Shown: in pieces, positions 7,346 to 12,838 of the stretch
How the letters are laid out: each line of letters opens with the position of its first letter
How positions within the stretch are numbered: the first letter of the stretch is position 1
Assembly: GCA_002477275.1 (NCBI GenBank)
Contig: DLOU01000005.1
Location: 1-12,838, forward strand
Reading direction: 5' to 3'
Source of the DNA: Caryophanales bacterium UBA7476
GTDB lineage: Bacteria > Bacillota_I > Bacilli_A > RF39 > UBA660
DNA: 12,838 bases
Made by a program: the position numbers and the translations under genes
The notes under the pieces: model-generated
Told to the model about the DNA's origin: nothing
What the model saw: the letters and a program-made list of their open reading frames with translations, nothing else
Databases searched by the model: none

Positions 7346-7383
7346 GAGAAAAAATTTATTTTAAGGTATCCTTAAAATAAATT
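7346..7383 (-). terminator. Intrinsic terminator folded into the divIC 3' end
   Basis: A perfect 14-bp stem (7353-7366 with 7370-7383) has a 3-nt loop and is followed on the minus strand by a T-run and TCTCTTT. The stem contains the last divIC codons and its stop codon (7363-7361), so the coding end and the terminator are the same bases. Confidence 0.85.
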
Positions 7384-7663
7384 CCCCATCCTTACTATAT
7401 AAATATTTTTCTCTAGCATATCTTGCTATATACTCTTTATCTTGCATCTTGTTAGCATCAGCTCTTAAAGAAGACTCTTTTTTCTTTAAAACTTTAAGTT
7501 CTTTTGTTAATTCTTCTTTTTCATGAGATTTAGCATAAATCTGTATCCAATACTTTCCCATTGTATAAGTAGTTAGAGTAATTGTAACAATAGAAAAAGT
7601 ACCTAGAATTAATAATCTACGACGTTTTTTACGAGAATATTTACTTTTATTTTTACTAGTCAC
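7361..7663 (-). CDS. divIC: Septum-formation protein of the DivIC/FtsB family
   Basis: A small bitopic division protein that works with DivIB and FtsL to activate septal wall synthesis. Its 100 residues show a strongly basic cytoplasmic N-terminus (KKRRR), one membrane helix at about 17-35 and an external coiled coil at about 43-75. The family end motif YIARYAREKYLYSKDGEFI follows. The start is GTG with AGGTGG about 6 nt upstream. Its position after yabP-yabQ and before tilS matches B. subtilis, which supports DivIC over another FtsB-like protein. It has its own promoter (7691-7719), and a terminator is built into its 3' end, so it appears to be a single-gene unit. The yabR and spoIIE genes that normally follow are absent. 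Confidence 0.9.
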   Translation of the reverse strand: MTSKNKSKYSRKKRRRLLILGTFSIVTITLTTYTMGKYWIQIYAKSHEKEELTKELKVLKKKESSLRADANKMQDKEYIARYAREKYLYSKDGEFILRIP

Positions 7664-7690
7664 AATTATCCACCTACCTTCCTAACATAC

Positions 7691-7719
7691 ATTATAATTC
7701 TATTAAATCTTTTTCACAA
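7691..7719 (-). promoter_or_regulatory. Sigma-A promoter of divIC
   Basis: The minus strand reads TTGTGA (7719-7714), 17 nt, then a perfect TATAAT (7696-7691). The hexamers and spacing are identical to those of the promoter at 3905-3933. Transcription would start near 7684, about 20 nt before the GTG of divIC. Confidence 0.8.
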
Positions 7720-7737
7720 CCGATTAAACAAAAGATT

Positions 7738-8040
7738 TCATTTATTGACATGTTTTTTACGTATATTTCGAACATGTTTCTTAAAAAAAGAAAAAAACAA
7801 ATAGACTCCAATAATAAAACTAAATAGAAAATAAAAATGAAGATAGCCATAATCTAATAATTGTAATATATAGAAATATAATAATCCACAATCAATTATA
7901 AAAACAAAATCAAAAATTATTCTAACTATTTTTTTATAATGAAACAAAAATCTATAGTTTAGATTAAAAAAGAAAGAGAAAAAAATCCCATAAAAAAAAG
8001 AGAAAATAATAGCTTTTATTTGATACGTTAAATTAATCAT
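7738..8040 (-). CDS. yabQ: Spore cortex biosynthesis protein YabQ
   Basis: A small polytopic membrane protein. In B. subtilis YabQ is needed for the spore cortex and acts at the outer forespore membrane under sigma-E. This copy has 100 residues, with hydrophobic helices at about 6-26, 37-58 and 67-86 and a basic C-terminus (KKHVRNIRKKH). Such a hydrophobic sequence carries few diagnostic residues, so the call rests mainly on topology, length and its position between yabP and divIC. The start overlaps the yabP stop as ATGA and there is no recognisable ribosome-binding site, so translation is probably coupled to yabP. It is Phe- and Tyr-rich, as expected in an AT-rich genome. Confidence 0.8.
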   Translation of the reverse strand: MINLTYQIKAIIFSFFYGIFFSFFFNLNYRFLFHYKKIVRIIFDFVFIIDCGLLYFYILQLLDYGYLHFYFLFSFIIGVYLFFSFFKKHVRNIRKKHVNK

Positions 8041-8330
8041 TTAAAAAGTCTATTAAAGATACTATTATCTTTTTCCTTTTTATTACTATCATCTAAATAA
8101 TTTAAGCTATTAATTAATCCTTTTATAGAAATAGTTCCTTGTAAAGTATCTAGTTTAATCAATTCAAGATTTTCCCCTTTTACTAACAAAAACCCCATAA
8201 CAGTATCGATTAAAAACTGACTATCATCAAAATTTTCTATTTTTTTAACACCACTGGTAACAAAAGTTTTTCTTTCCACCATAGTTATAGAATGATTATA
8301 ACTATTTATACTACTATCTAGTTTTTCCAT
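8037..8330 (-). CDS. yabP: Sporulation protein YabP (YabP/YqfC family)
   Basis: A small protein of the YabP/YqfC family, made in the mother cell during sporulation in B. subtilis. The 97 residues align well with B. subtilis YabP from memory: ERKTFVTSGVKKIENFD, then FLIDTVMGFLLVKGENLEL, TISIKGLINSLNYLDD and the C-terminal FNRLFK. The ATG at 8330 is preferred over in-frame TTG, GTG and ATG codons just upstream, because GGTGAT lies 4 nt before it. The gene comes right after the spoVG terminator; I see no convincing sigma-E promoter. Its stop overlaps the yabQ start by ATGA. Confidence 0.9.
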   Translation of the reverse strand: MEKLDSSINSYNHSITMVERKTFVTSGVKKIENFDDSQFLIDTVMGFLLVKGENLELIKLDTLQGTISIKGLINSLNYLDDSNKKEKDNSIFNRLFK

Positions 8331-8334
8331 TAGC

Positions 8335-8340
8335 ATCACC
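8335..8340 (-). promoter_or_regulatory. GGTGAT ribosome-binding site deciding the yabP start
   Basis: The minus strand reads GGTGAT, 4 nt, ATG. The same hexamer at 3-4 nt spacing precedes dusB and ksgA, which supports using the ATG at 8330. Confidence 0.65.
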
Positions 8341-8370
8341 AATAAATATTATTCAAAAAAAATAATAATA

Positions 8371-8396
8371 GAACAAAAAATGACCAAAAGGTCATT

Positions 8397-8398
<2 letters not shown>
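8371..8398 (-). terminator. Intrinsic terminator of spoVG
   Basis: AAAATGACC, an AAAA loop (plus-strand view) and GGTCATTTT form a perfect 9-bp stem at 8377-8398. On the minus strand the tail continues TTGTTC, giving a run of six T. The spoVG stop codon (8399-8397) overlaps the stem base. Confidence 0.85.
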
Positions 8399-8678
<280 letters not shown>

Positions 8679-8712
8679 TTTGTAATCCTCCTATTCAGTA
8701 TATTCTAACTAC

Positions 8713-8741
8713 ATTTTATAATATATATTTTTAAAATGCAA
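8713..8741 (-). promoter_or_regulatory. Candidate sigma-A promoter of spoVG
   Basis: The minus strand shows TTGCAT (8741-8736, three of six), a 17-nt spacer and TAAAAT (8718-8713, five of six). B. subtilis spoVG uses sigma-H, but I find no good sigma-H pattern here. The surrounding AT richness makes chance matches likely. Confidence 0.5.
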
Positions 8742-8759
8742 TATATTTTGTTAAAATCT

Positions 8760-8981
8760 TTATTCATCATATATTTCTAAACTAGATGTAATTACATCAT
8801 TATAAGAAAAAGATCTAACCCTTGGATTCTTATCTGTTGTTTTAACAAGGAAAACTGAAGGAAAAACATCAATTATCTTACCAGTAAACTCTTCTATTTG
8901 ATTTCTACTTCCATTGAAAATAAATCTATATGAAAAACCTTTTTTCTCATTTATTTTCTTTCTTAATAACTCTTTATTCAT
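8760..8981 (-). CDS. veg: Veg protein
   Basis: A small, highly expressed protein; in B. subtilis Veg stimulates biofilm genes by interfering with SinR. The 73 residues match the family: a helical N-terminus, a beta-rich core FTGKIIDVFPSVFLVKTTD, and SFSYNDVITSSLEIYDE at the end. It is somewhat shorter than the 86-residue B. subtilis protein, which has a longer tail. The start overlaps the yabG stop as ATGA. The upstream bases (GGGGTTTCCTCG) hold no proper Shine-Dalgarno, so translation is probably coupled to yabG. This is unlike B. subtilis, where veg has a very strong promoter of its own. Confidence 0.9.
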   Translation of the reverse strand: MNKELLRKKINEKKGFSYRFIFNGSRNQIEEFTGKIIDVFPSVFLVKTTDKNPRVRSFSYNDVITSSLEIYDE

Positions 8982-9766
8982 CGAGGAAACCCCACATACA
9001 TTGTTCCATTAGTTATTATTCCCCCTATTCCATCTGATTTATATTTAGTTTTTTCAAGTATTTCAATTAAATTTATATTTTTGTTTTTCTCAGAAAGAGA
9101 AACACTTGATGCAACTATCGCAGGATCAAGTGCATGAATATTTATTCTTTTTGGACTAGAAGCAAAATTTGCACCAGCTTTAATTAATTCTTCATAATTC
9201 GACTGACAAGCACCAGCTATAATTATTAGTTTTTCTTGACTAGGTTCATATTCTCTTGCCTTCTTTATTGCTTTAACAAAATTTAAACTATTTTGATAGT
9301 TATCTAAATTCATAGAATTACCCTTGGACTTAAAATAAGCATCATGACCAGTAATAACTAAAATATCTGGTTTATACTCATTTAATTTATTAACAATCTT
9401 TTTTTCAATTTCATCTTCCTTCATATTAATGCCATAAGCTTCAACTTTTAAATCTGTATAAAACTTTATACATCTTTCTAAATAATTATTGTCAGCATCA
9501 ATATGAAGTATCTTTCCAGGTAAATAAAAATACTCATCTCTATCCAAATTTAATGCATTAATAGCATTAACAGTAAGTTCACGATCCTCTTTGTAAAAAT
9601 CTATATCTGAAGCAACTTTAACTAAATCAGAAATACTACTATCTGCCAAAAGTCTTACTTCTATTCCATTTAAAATAACATTATCATTAATAATATCTAC
9701 AATTTGAAAAATAATATCATTGCCATGAGATTTTCTAGTAACATAGTCACCTCTTTTAAAATTCAT
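8978..9766 (-). CDS. yabG: Sporulation-specific protease YabG
   Basis: A cysteine protease of late sporulation that processes coat and other spore proteins (SpoIVA and others in B. subtilis; CspBA and preproSleC in Clostridioides difficile). From the chosen start it has 262 residues. A small Tudor-like N-terminal segment (RGDYVTRKSHGNDIIFQIVDI) precedes the protease domain. Key motifs are LVITGHDAY (136-144) with His141 and AGACQSNYEEL (184-194) with Cys187, the likely catalytic pair, then FASSPKRINIHALDPAIVA (201-219). The ATG at 9766 is chosen over an upstream start at 9796 because AGGAGG sits about 7 nt before it. It follows the ksgA terminator and overlaps veg. I see no convincing sporulation sigma promoter in the T-rich gap before it. 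Confidence 0.95.
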   Translation of the reverse strand: MNFKRGDYVTRKSHGNDIIFQIVDIINDNVILNGIEVRLLADSSISDLVKVASDIDFYKEDRELTVNAINALNLDRDEYFYLPGKILHIDADNNYLERCIKFYTDLKVEAYGINMKEDEIEKKIVNKLNEYKPDILVITGHDAYFKSKGNSMNLDNYQNSLNFVKAIKKAREYEPSQEKLIIIAGACQSNYEELIKAGANFASSPKRINIHALDPAIVASSVSLSEKNKNINLIEILEKTKYKSDGIGGIITNGTMYVGFPR

Positions 9767-9810
9767 AATTAATCCTCCTAAAAAACATATGAACAAAAAA
9801 AGAAAAAAAG

Positions 9811-9842
9811 AACAAAAAAAAGCAAATTTTATAATTTGCTTT
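9811..9842 (-). terminator. Strong intrinsic terminator of ksgA
   Basis: AAAGCAAATT and AATTTGCTTT pair in a perfect 10-bp stem (9819-9828 with 9833-9842) around a 4-nt loop. On the minus strand it is followed by an uninterrupted run of T residues, then GTTC and another T-run. It begins 4 nt after the ksgA stop codon. Confidence 0.9.
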
Positions 9843-9845
9843 AAA

Positions 9846-10640
9846 CTACTTATTTAATTCATTACTAATTTTAACAAATACCCCCAAAGGTAATTGTTCA
9901 GCACGACTATTTAATGAAAAACCAAATTCTTCTAAAACATTACCTACAATATTTAAATCATATTTCTTCAAATTATTTCTAATAGTTTTCCTTTTAAATT
10001 TAAAACTCTCTCTAACAAGTTCAAAAAAATGAGATTCATTTTTTAAAAATTCTCTTTTGTCTTTTAATGATAAAGAAACAACAACACTATCAACGTTAGG
10101 TACTGGAATAAATTCATTACGACTTACATTAAATAATTTTTTAATATTATAGTAATAATTAAGAAAAACAGTTATTGATGAATAAGCCTTACTCCCTGGC
10201 ACAGCACTAAATCTATCACCAACTTCTTTCTGAATCATCATTGTTATCTTATTAAAAGTGTTTTCTGAATTCATTATTTTCATAAGAATAGATGTAGTTA
10301 TATAATATGGAACATTGCTTATAAAATACAAATTTTCATATTCATAATTATCTAAATCATTTTTTATATCTCTAGTTAAAAAGTTGGAAAAAATAACCTT
10401 AACATTATTGATATCATGCTGAAGTTTTATTAAGGAATCTTCTAATTCCTCATCTATTTCATAACAAAGAACATTTTTTGCAACTTTAGAAATTTCACGA
10501 GTTAAAATTCCCTTTCCAGGTCCAACTTCTACAACTAAAGTATTAGATGGAACATCAGATTCACTTACAATTCTTTCAACAATTCTATTATCTTTTAAAA
10601 AGTTTTGACCAAACTTTTTTTTATAATTAAAATCTCTCAT
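9846..10640 (-). CDS. rsmA: 16S rRNA dimethyladenosine transferase KsgA (RsmA)
   Basis: Dimethylates two adjacent adenosines in helix 45 of 16S rRNA, a late checkpoint in 30S assembly; its loss gives kasugamycin resistance. From the chosen start there are 264 residues. The family opening KKKFGQNFLKD (7-17) is followed by SAM motif I VVEVGPGKG (36-44), YEIDEEL (60-66), the catalytic NVPYY (109-113), MIQKEVGDRF (135-144) and PVPNVDSVVV. The position that is usually Asp in motif III appears as Asn (SNFL, 85-88). The ATG at 10640 is preferred over the TTG at 10655 because GGTGAT lies 3 nt before it. It follows sipW closely and ends at a strong terminator. In B. subtilis ksgA is preceded by rnmV, absent here. 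Confidence 0.96.
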   Translation of the reverse strand: MRDFNYKKKFGQNFLKDNRIVERIVSESDVPSNTLVVEVGPGKGILTREISKVAKNVLCYEIDEELEDSLIKLQHDINNVKVIFSNFLTRDIKNDLDNYEYENLYFISNVPYYITTSILMKIMNSENTFNKITMMIQKEVGDRFSAVPGSKAYSSITVFLNYYYNIKKLFNVSRNEFIPVPNVDSVVVSLSLKDKREFLKNESHFFELVRESFKFKRKTIRNNLKKYDLNIVGNVLEEFGFSLNSRAEQLPLGVFVKISNELNK

Positions 10641-10643
10641 ATA

Positions 10644-10649
10644 ATCACC
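10644..10649 (-). promoter_or_regulatory. GGTGAT ribosome-binding site deciding the ksgA start
   Basis: The minus strand reads GGTTGGTGAT, 3 nt, ATG. This supports translation from 10640 rather than from the in-frame TTG at 10655. Confidence 0.65.
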
Positions 10650-10659
10650 AACCAAATAA

Positions 10660-11376
10660 TTACAGAATTTCTATTTCTTCCTTCTTTTCATCTATTATAT
10701 TTGAATTGGTCTCATTATCAAGTAAATTTTCAACATTTTCATTAAGTTCTTCTTTATTATTCTGTTTAATAGTTTTAAAATATAAAACTATATTATATGT
10801 AACAAAGATAATTGATGGTATTAATAAAATTAAGAATAAAACAACAGGATTAAATAAAACATTTTGTATAAAACCTAAATATGGAATTTTTAATGCTACT
10901 TTACCATAAATATTTTCTTGATATACAGGAGCGCTATCAGGAATAGAATTATTGTCTCCCTTCGTTATATACATTACTTTTCCATTATTTGCTGTAATAA
11001 CATCATTAATTCTATGAGTAATAGTATAACCAGAATACCTAGAATCAGTACTTCTAAAAGTAATAATATCTCCAACTTGATAGTTAGAAGATCTAAATAC
11101 TAAAACAGCATCTTGAACTTTAATAGTAGGTGTCATACTTGGACTAACAATAACATAAGCGCTTACAATAGGAGGAACATCTATACCTCTGGCCTTATTA
11201 ATTTCATCATCTACAAAGACAAGAGCAACAAAACAAGTCAAAAGAAATAATACTATCAAGCAAAAATTAACAAGTATTTTTAACATAAATTTGACAAAAT
11301 AGACAATTTTTGACAAAAGATTACTTTTGGTATTATCTAATTCTACTGGATTATTTGACAAAATTGTGTTTTCCAT
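10660..11376 (-). CDS. sipW: SipW-type (Ser/His) signal peptidase I
   Basis: A membrane signal peptidase of the ER/archaeal (S26B) class that removes signal peptides from exported proteins. There are 238 residues. A cytoplasmic N-terminus leads into a membrane helix at about 33-55, followed by VSPSMTPTI with catalytic Ser80 and YTITHRI with His121. The His replaces the Lys general base of ordinary bacterial SPases and marks the SipW class. KGDNN (139-143) is the conserved Asp box. A second membrane helix lies at about 175-199, then an acidic cytoplasmic tail of about 38 residues that B. subtilis SipW (about 190 residues) does not match in length. The start is ATG with a strong AAGGAGGTGG. A possible -10 TATGAT at 11401-11406 lacks a good -35. 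It sits beside a TasA-like gene, the usual kind of SipW client. Confidence 0.9.
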   Translation of the reverse strand: MENTILSNNPVELDNTKSNLLSKIVYFVKFMLKILVNFCLIVLFLLTCFVALVFVDDEINKARGIDVPPIVSAYVIVSPSMTPTIKVQDAVLVFRSSNYQVGDIITFRSTDSRYSGYTITHRINDVITANNGKVMYITKGDNNSIPDSAPVYQENIYGKVALKIPYLGFIQNVLFNPVVLFLILLIPSIIFVTYNIVLYFKTIKQNNKEELNENVENLLDNETNSNIIDEKKEEIEIL

Positions 11377-11437
11377 ATAGCCACCTCCTTATTTAAATTA
11401 ATCATAATACAGATTTTAAAATAATGAAATATAAAAT

Positions 11438-11469
11438 TAAAAAAAAGAAGTCACTTTACACAACTTCTT
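11438..11469 (-). terminator. Intrinsic terminator after the TasA-like gene
   Basis: AAGAAGT (11445-11451) and ACTTCTT (11463-11469) form a 7-bp stem around an 11-nt loop, followed on the minus strand by about eight T and then AATTTT. It separates the TasA-like gene from sipW, or at least lowers read-through into it. Confidence 0.75.
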
Positions 11470-11491
11470 ATAAAAACTTTACATCAATATT

Positions 11492-12094
11492 TTACATATC
11501 ACCATATATATTTACTGATAACTTATAAAAATCTTGACTATTTATTGGAACATAAGTAGAATCTACCCAAACTATAAGTCTATAATAAATATTATCATCT
11601 TTTGTAAATGTACCTTTATCTAAAAGCATTCCGCTATCCTTAGATAATTTTAAATTCTCTGACAATTCAAAATATGTTGGTTTAATTAAATCTTCAACTT
11701 TAGAATAAGTACCATCAGTAGATTTTTTTAAATATATTTTTATTTTATCATCTGGAATGGTAGAAGTCTCATCTTTTGAAATTACAATTTCAAAATTACA
11801 AGATGTATTTTTTGAAATCTTACCATTAACAGAAAAATCAAATACATTTTTTCCACTTTTTAGTATTATAGCTTGCTCATCAGTAAGAATTGCAGAACTA
11901 TCAACTGTAATTTCATTATTTTTAGTAACATAATTTAAAGTTATAGTATTAGTAATTTTCTTCTCTTCCTTTTTTGTATTAGACAAATATGATTTTGAAG
12001 CAAAGAACACAATTACACCAACCATTAAAATAATAATTATTCCAAAAGCAGTCAATAACCCTTGTTTACTATCTTTTACTTTATCTTTACTCAT
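11492..12094 (-). CDS. Exported or membrane-anchored TasA/camelysin-like protein
   Basis: A 200-residue protein with a basic N-terminus (MSKDKVKDSK) and a membrane or signal helix at about 12-33. A beta-rich external domain follows. Its pattern resembles the TasA/camelysin-like proteins often found with SipW: an extended NVFDFSVNGKISKNTSCNFEI segment, then an insert, then IYYRLIVWVDSTY and FYKLSVNIYGDM near the end. In that family a similar Y-x-L-x-x-W-x-D strand precedes the C-terminus. There is one cysteine (Cys99) and no LPxTG anchor or lipobox. The family is inferred from pattern and from the adjacent sipW, not from a clear signature; an ordinary membrane-anchored protein of unknown role is the alternative. 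The ATG at 12094 is the only reasonable start, since an in-frame stop lies two codons upstream. It lacks a normally spaced ribosome-binding site. Confidence 0.55.
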   Translation of the reverse strand: MSKDKVKDSKQGLLTAFGIIIILMVGVIVFFASKSYLSNTKKEEKKITNTITLNYVTKNNEITVDSSAILTDEQAIILKSGKNVFDFSVNGKISKNTSCNFEIVISKDETSTIPDDKIKIYLKKSTDGTYSKVEDLIKPTYFELSENLKLSKDSGMLLDKGTFTKDDNIYYRLIVWVDSTYVPINSQDFYKLSVNIYGDM

Positions 12095-12101
12095 AACTTA
12101 A

Positions 12102-12129
12102 TTAATAGATAATCACTATTATCCTCCTT
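12102..12129 (-). promoter_or_regulatory. Leader with displaced Shine-Dalgarno, four-codon ORF and small hairpin
   Basis: A strong AAGGAGG (12129-12123) is 28 nt before the ATG of the TasA-like gene, too far for normal use. It is well placed for a GTG at 12116 that opens a four-codon ORF (GTG ATT ATC TAT, then TAA), which ends 7 nt before the real ATG. The same bases hold the inverted repeat GATAAT-AGTG-ATTATC (12123-12108), which could fold out and shorten the effective spacing. Confidence 0.45.
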
Positions 12130-12135
12130 ATAAAT

Positions 12136-12144
12136 AGTATAACA
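12136..12144 (-). promoter_or_regulatory. Candidate extended -10 promoter of the TasA-like gene
   Basis: The minus strand reads TGTTATACT (12144-12136), a TGn-extended -10 element with five of six consensus bases. The -35 region is poor (TTTTAA at 17-nt spacing). The start of transcription would fall near 12129, so the mRNA would begin at the Shine-Dalgarno itself, which is unusual. Confidence 0.45.
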
Positions 12145-12165
12145 TGATAATAAAAAAATTAAAAA

Positions 12166-12838
12166 CTATTTTAAATTGAATAAAGACTTTGCATTTAAAG
12201 TAGTTGCATTATATACTTCATCAACTGAAACTTCAAAAGTTTTAGCAATCTCTTCAGCAATTAATGGAATATATTTAGAACTATTTAATTCACCTCTATG
12301 TGGAACGGGTGTTAAATAAGGACTATCTGTTTCAAGTAATATATTATCAAGTGATAATTTACTAATTGTTTCACGAAGCTTGCTATTTTTAAAAGTAACC
12401 ACTCCACCTATTCCAAGTAAAAATCCCATCTTAACATAAATCTTAGCAGTTTCTAAACTTCCACTAAAACAATGAATATCTCCTTTTACAGAATATTGCT
12501 TTAATACATCAATAGTATCTGATGTTGCATCTCTAGAATGAATAACAACTGGCAAATTTAATTCTTCAGCTAGTTTCAATTGTTTTTTAAATAACGAAAT
12601 TTGTACATTTTTATCATATCCATCATAATGATAATCCAATCCAATTTCTCCAATACCAATAATCTTATCATTATTAACAATCAAATTCTTAAGCCATTTA
12701 ATATCATCATCAGTAACATTGTTAGCAACTTCTGGATGAAATCCAATTGTAAGATATACTTGTTCATATTTATTCATATAATCAAGCACTTCAATTATTT
12801 CATCTTTAGTACAACCAGATACTATCATTTTATCCATT
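12166..12838 (-). CDS. tatD: TatD-family metal-dependent hydrolase (5' end outside window)
   Basis: A TIM-barrel metal-dependent hydrolase of the TatD family; members act as DNases and in nucleic-acid quality control, but the cellular role in Bacillota is not settled. About 224 residues are visible; the usual length is about 255. Metal-site motifs are present: IGFHPE (31-36), GEIGLDYH (63-70) with the metal-bridging Glu64, VVIHSRDA (97-104) with His100, IHCFSG (121-126) with His122, and LETDSPYLTPVPHRG (168-182) with Asp171. The Met at 12837-12835 is almost certainly internal, because the first strand with the paired metal-binding histidines (HxH) is missing and must lie beyond the window edge. 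Its place upstream of ksgA matches B. subtilis. No good terminator is visible after it. Confidence 0.93.
   Translation of the reverse strand, partial: MDKMIVSGCTKDEIIEVLDYMNKYEQVYLTIGFHPEVANNVTDDDIKWLKNLIVNNDKIIGIGEIGLDYHYDGYDKNVQISLFKKQLKLAEELNLPVVIHSRDATSDTIDVLKQYSVKGDIHCFSGSLETAKIYVKMGFLLGIGGVVTFKNSKLRETISKLSLDNILLETDSPYLTPVPHRGELNSSKYIPLIAEEIAKTFEVSVDEVYNATTLNAKSLFNLK

Noticed and set aside
8690..8745. Sigma-H promoter for spoVG as in B. subtilis
   Set aside because: No AGGA-type -35 with a properly spaced RnnGAAT -10 was found; a sigma-A-like candidate is listed instead.
9780..9800. CATATG upstream of yabG as a sporulation sigma -10 box
   Set aside because: It matches only part of the sigma-E/sigma-K -10 patterns and no suitable -35 exists in the T-tract, so chance is likely.
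10706..11103. Two short plus-strand open frames opposite sipW
   Set aside because: They are antisense to a clear signal peptidase gene, rich in residues produced by AT bias, and lack start signals.
12145..12172. Terminator directly after tatD
   Set aside because: The only inverted repeat (TTAAAA/TTTTAA) has no G or C pairs and is too weak to call, although T residues follow.
12835..12837. ATG near the window edge as the tatD start
   Set aside because: TatD proteins need about 30 more residues, including the first metal-binding HxH strand, so this Met is internal and the gene is cut by the window.

Overview
This window comes from an AT-rich, low-GC Bacillota genome. It is most likely from class Bacilli, an Erysipelotrichales- or RF39-like lineage rather than Bacillus itself; that placement is inference. 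All sixteen recognisable genes lie on the minus strand, so transcription runs from high to low coordinates. Reading that way, the order is tatD (cut by the window edge), a secreted or anchored TasA/camelysin-like protein, a SipW-type signal peptidase, ksgA, yabG, veg, spoVG, yabP, yabQ, divIC, tilS, ftsH, an unrecognised membrane-anchored protein, dusB, an RDD membrane protein and lysS. Apart from the insertions, this is the order of the origin-proximal Bacillus subtilis segment tatD-ksgA-yabG-veg-spoVG-yabP-yabQ-divIC-tilS-ftsH-dusB-lysS. Many of the genes found between these landmarks in B. subtilis are absent (rnmV, glmU, prs, pth, mfd, yabR, spoIIE, hprT, coaX, hslO).

Layout. 12166-12838: TatD-family metal hydrolase, missing its N-terminus. 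10660-12094: a two-gene insertion of a TasA-like exported protein and a Ser/His signal peptidase, in the place where rnmV would be expected. 9846-10640: KsgA 16S rRNA dimethyltransferase, followed by a strong terminator. 8760-9766: yabG (spore-coat protease) overlapping veg by ATGA. 8397-8678: spoVG with its own promoter and terminator. 7738-8330: yabP and yabQ, spore cortex/coat genes, also overlapping by ATGA. 7361-7663: divIC with its own promoter and a terminator folded into its last codons. 3972-7280: tilS-ftsH transcription unit, ending in a terminator that contains the ftsH stop codon. 53-3882: an operon of unknown membrane protein, dusB, RDD protein and lysS, driven by a consensus-like sigma-A promoter. 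1-52: a hairpin with competing arms and a perfect TTGACA, possibly the -35 box of the next gene downstream.

How the genes fit together. The block combines translation and RNA modification (ksgA, tilS, dusB, lysS), division and membrane quality control (divIC, ftsH), and sporulation (yabG, yabP, yabQ; spoVG and veg are linked but not spore-specific). Three dedicated sporulation genes strongly suggest an endospore-forming host or a recent descendant of one. Transcription is clearly punctuated by five good intrinsic terminators and several sigma-A-like promoters. Several starts appear to use GGTGAT, the distal part of the Shine-Dalgarno complement. The main points for follow-up are the Rho_N/SAP-like tail on FtsH, the SipW/TasA-like pair with its odd leader, the unknown gene before dusB, and a LysRS whose motifs differ from the Bacillus type.
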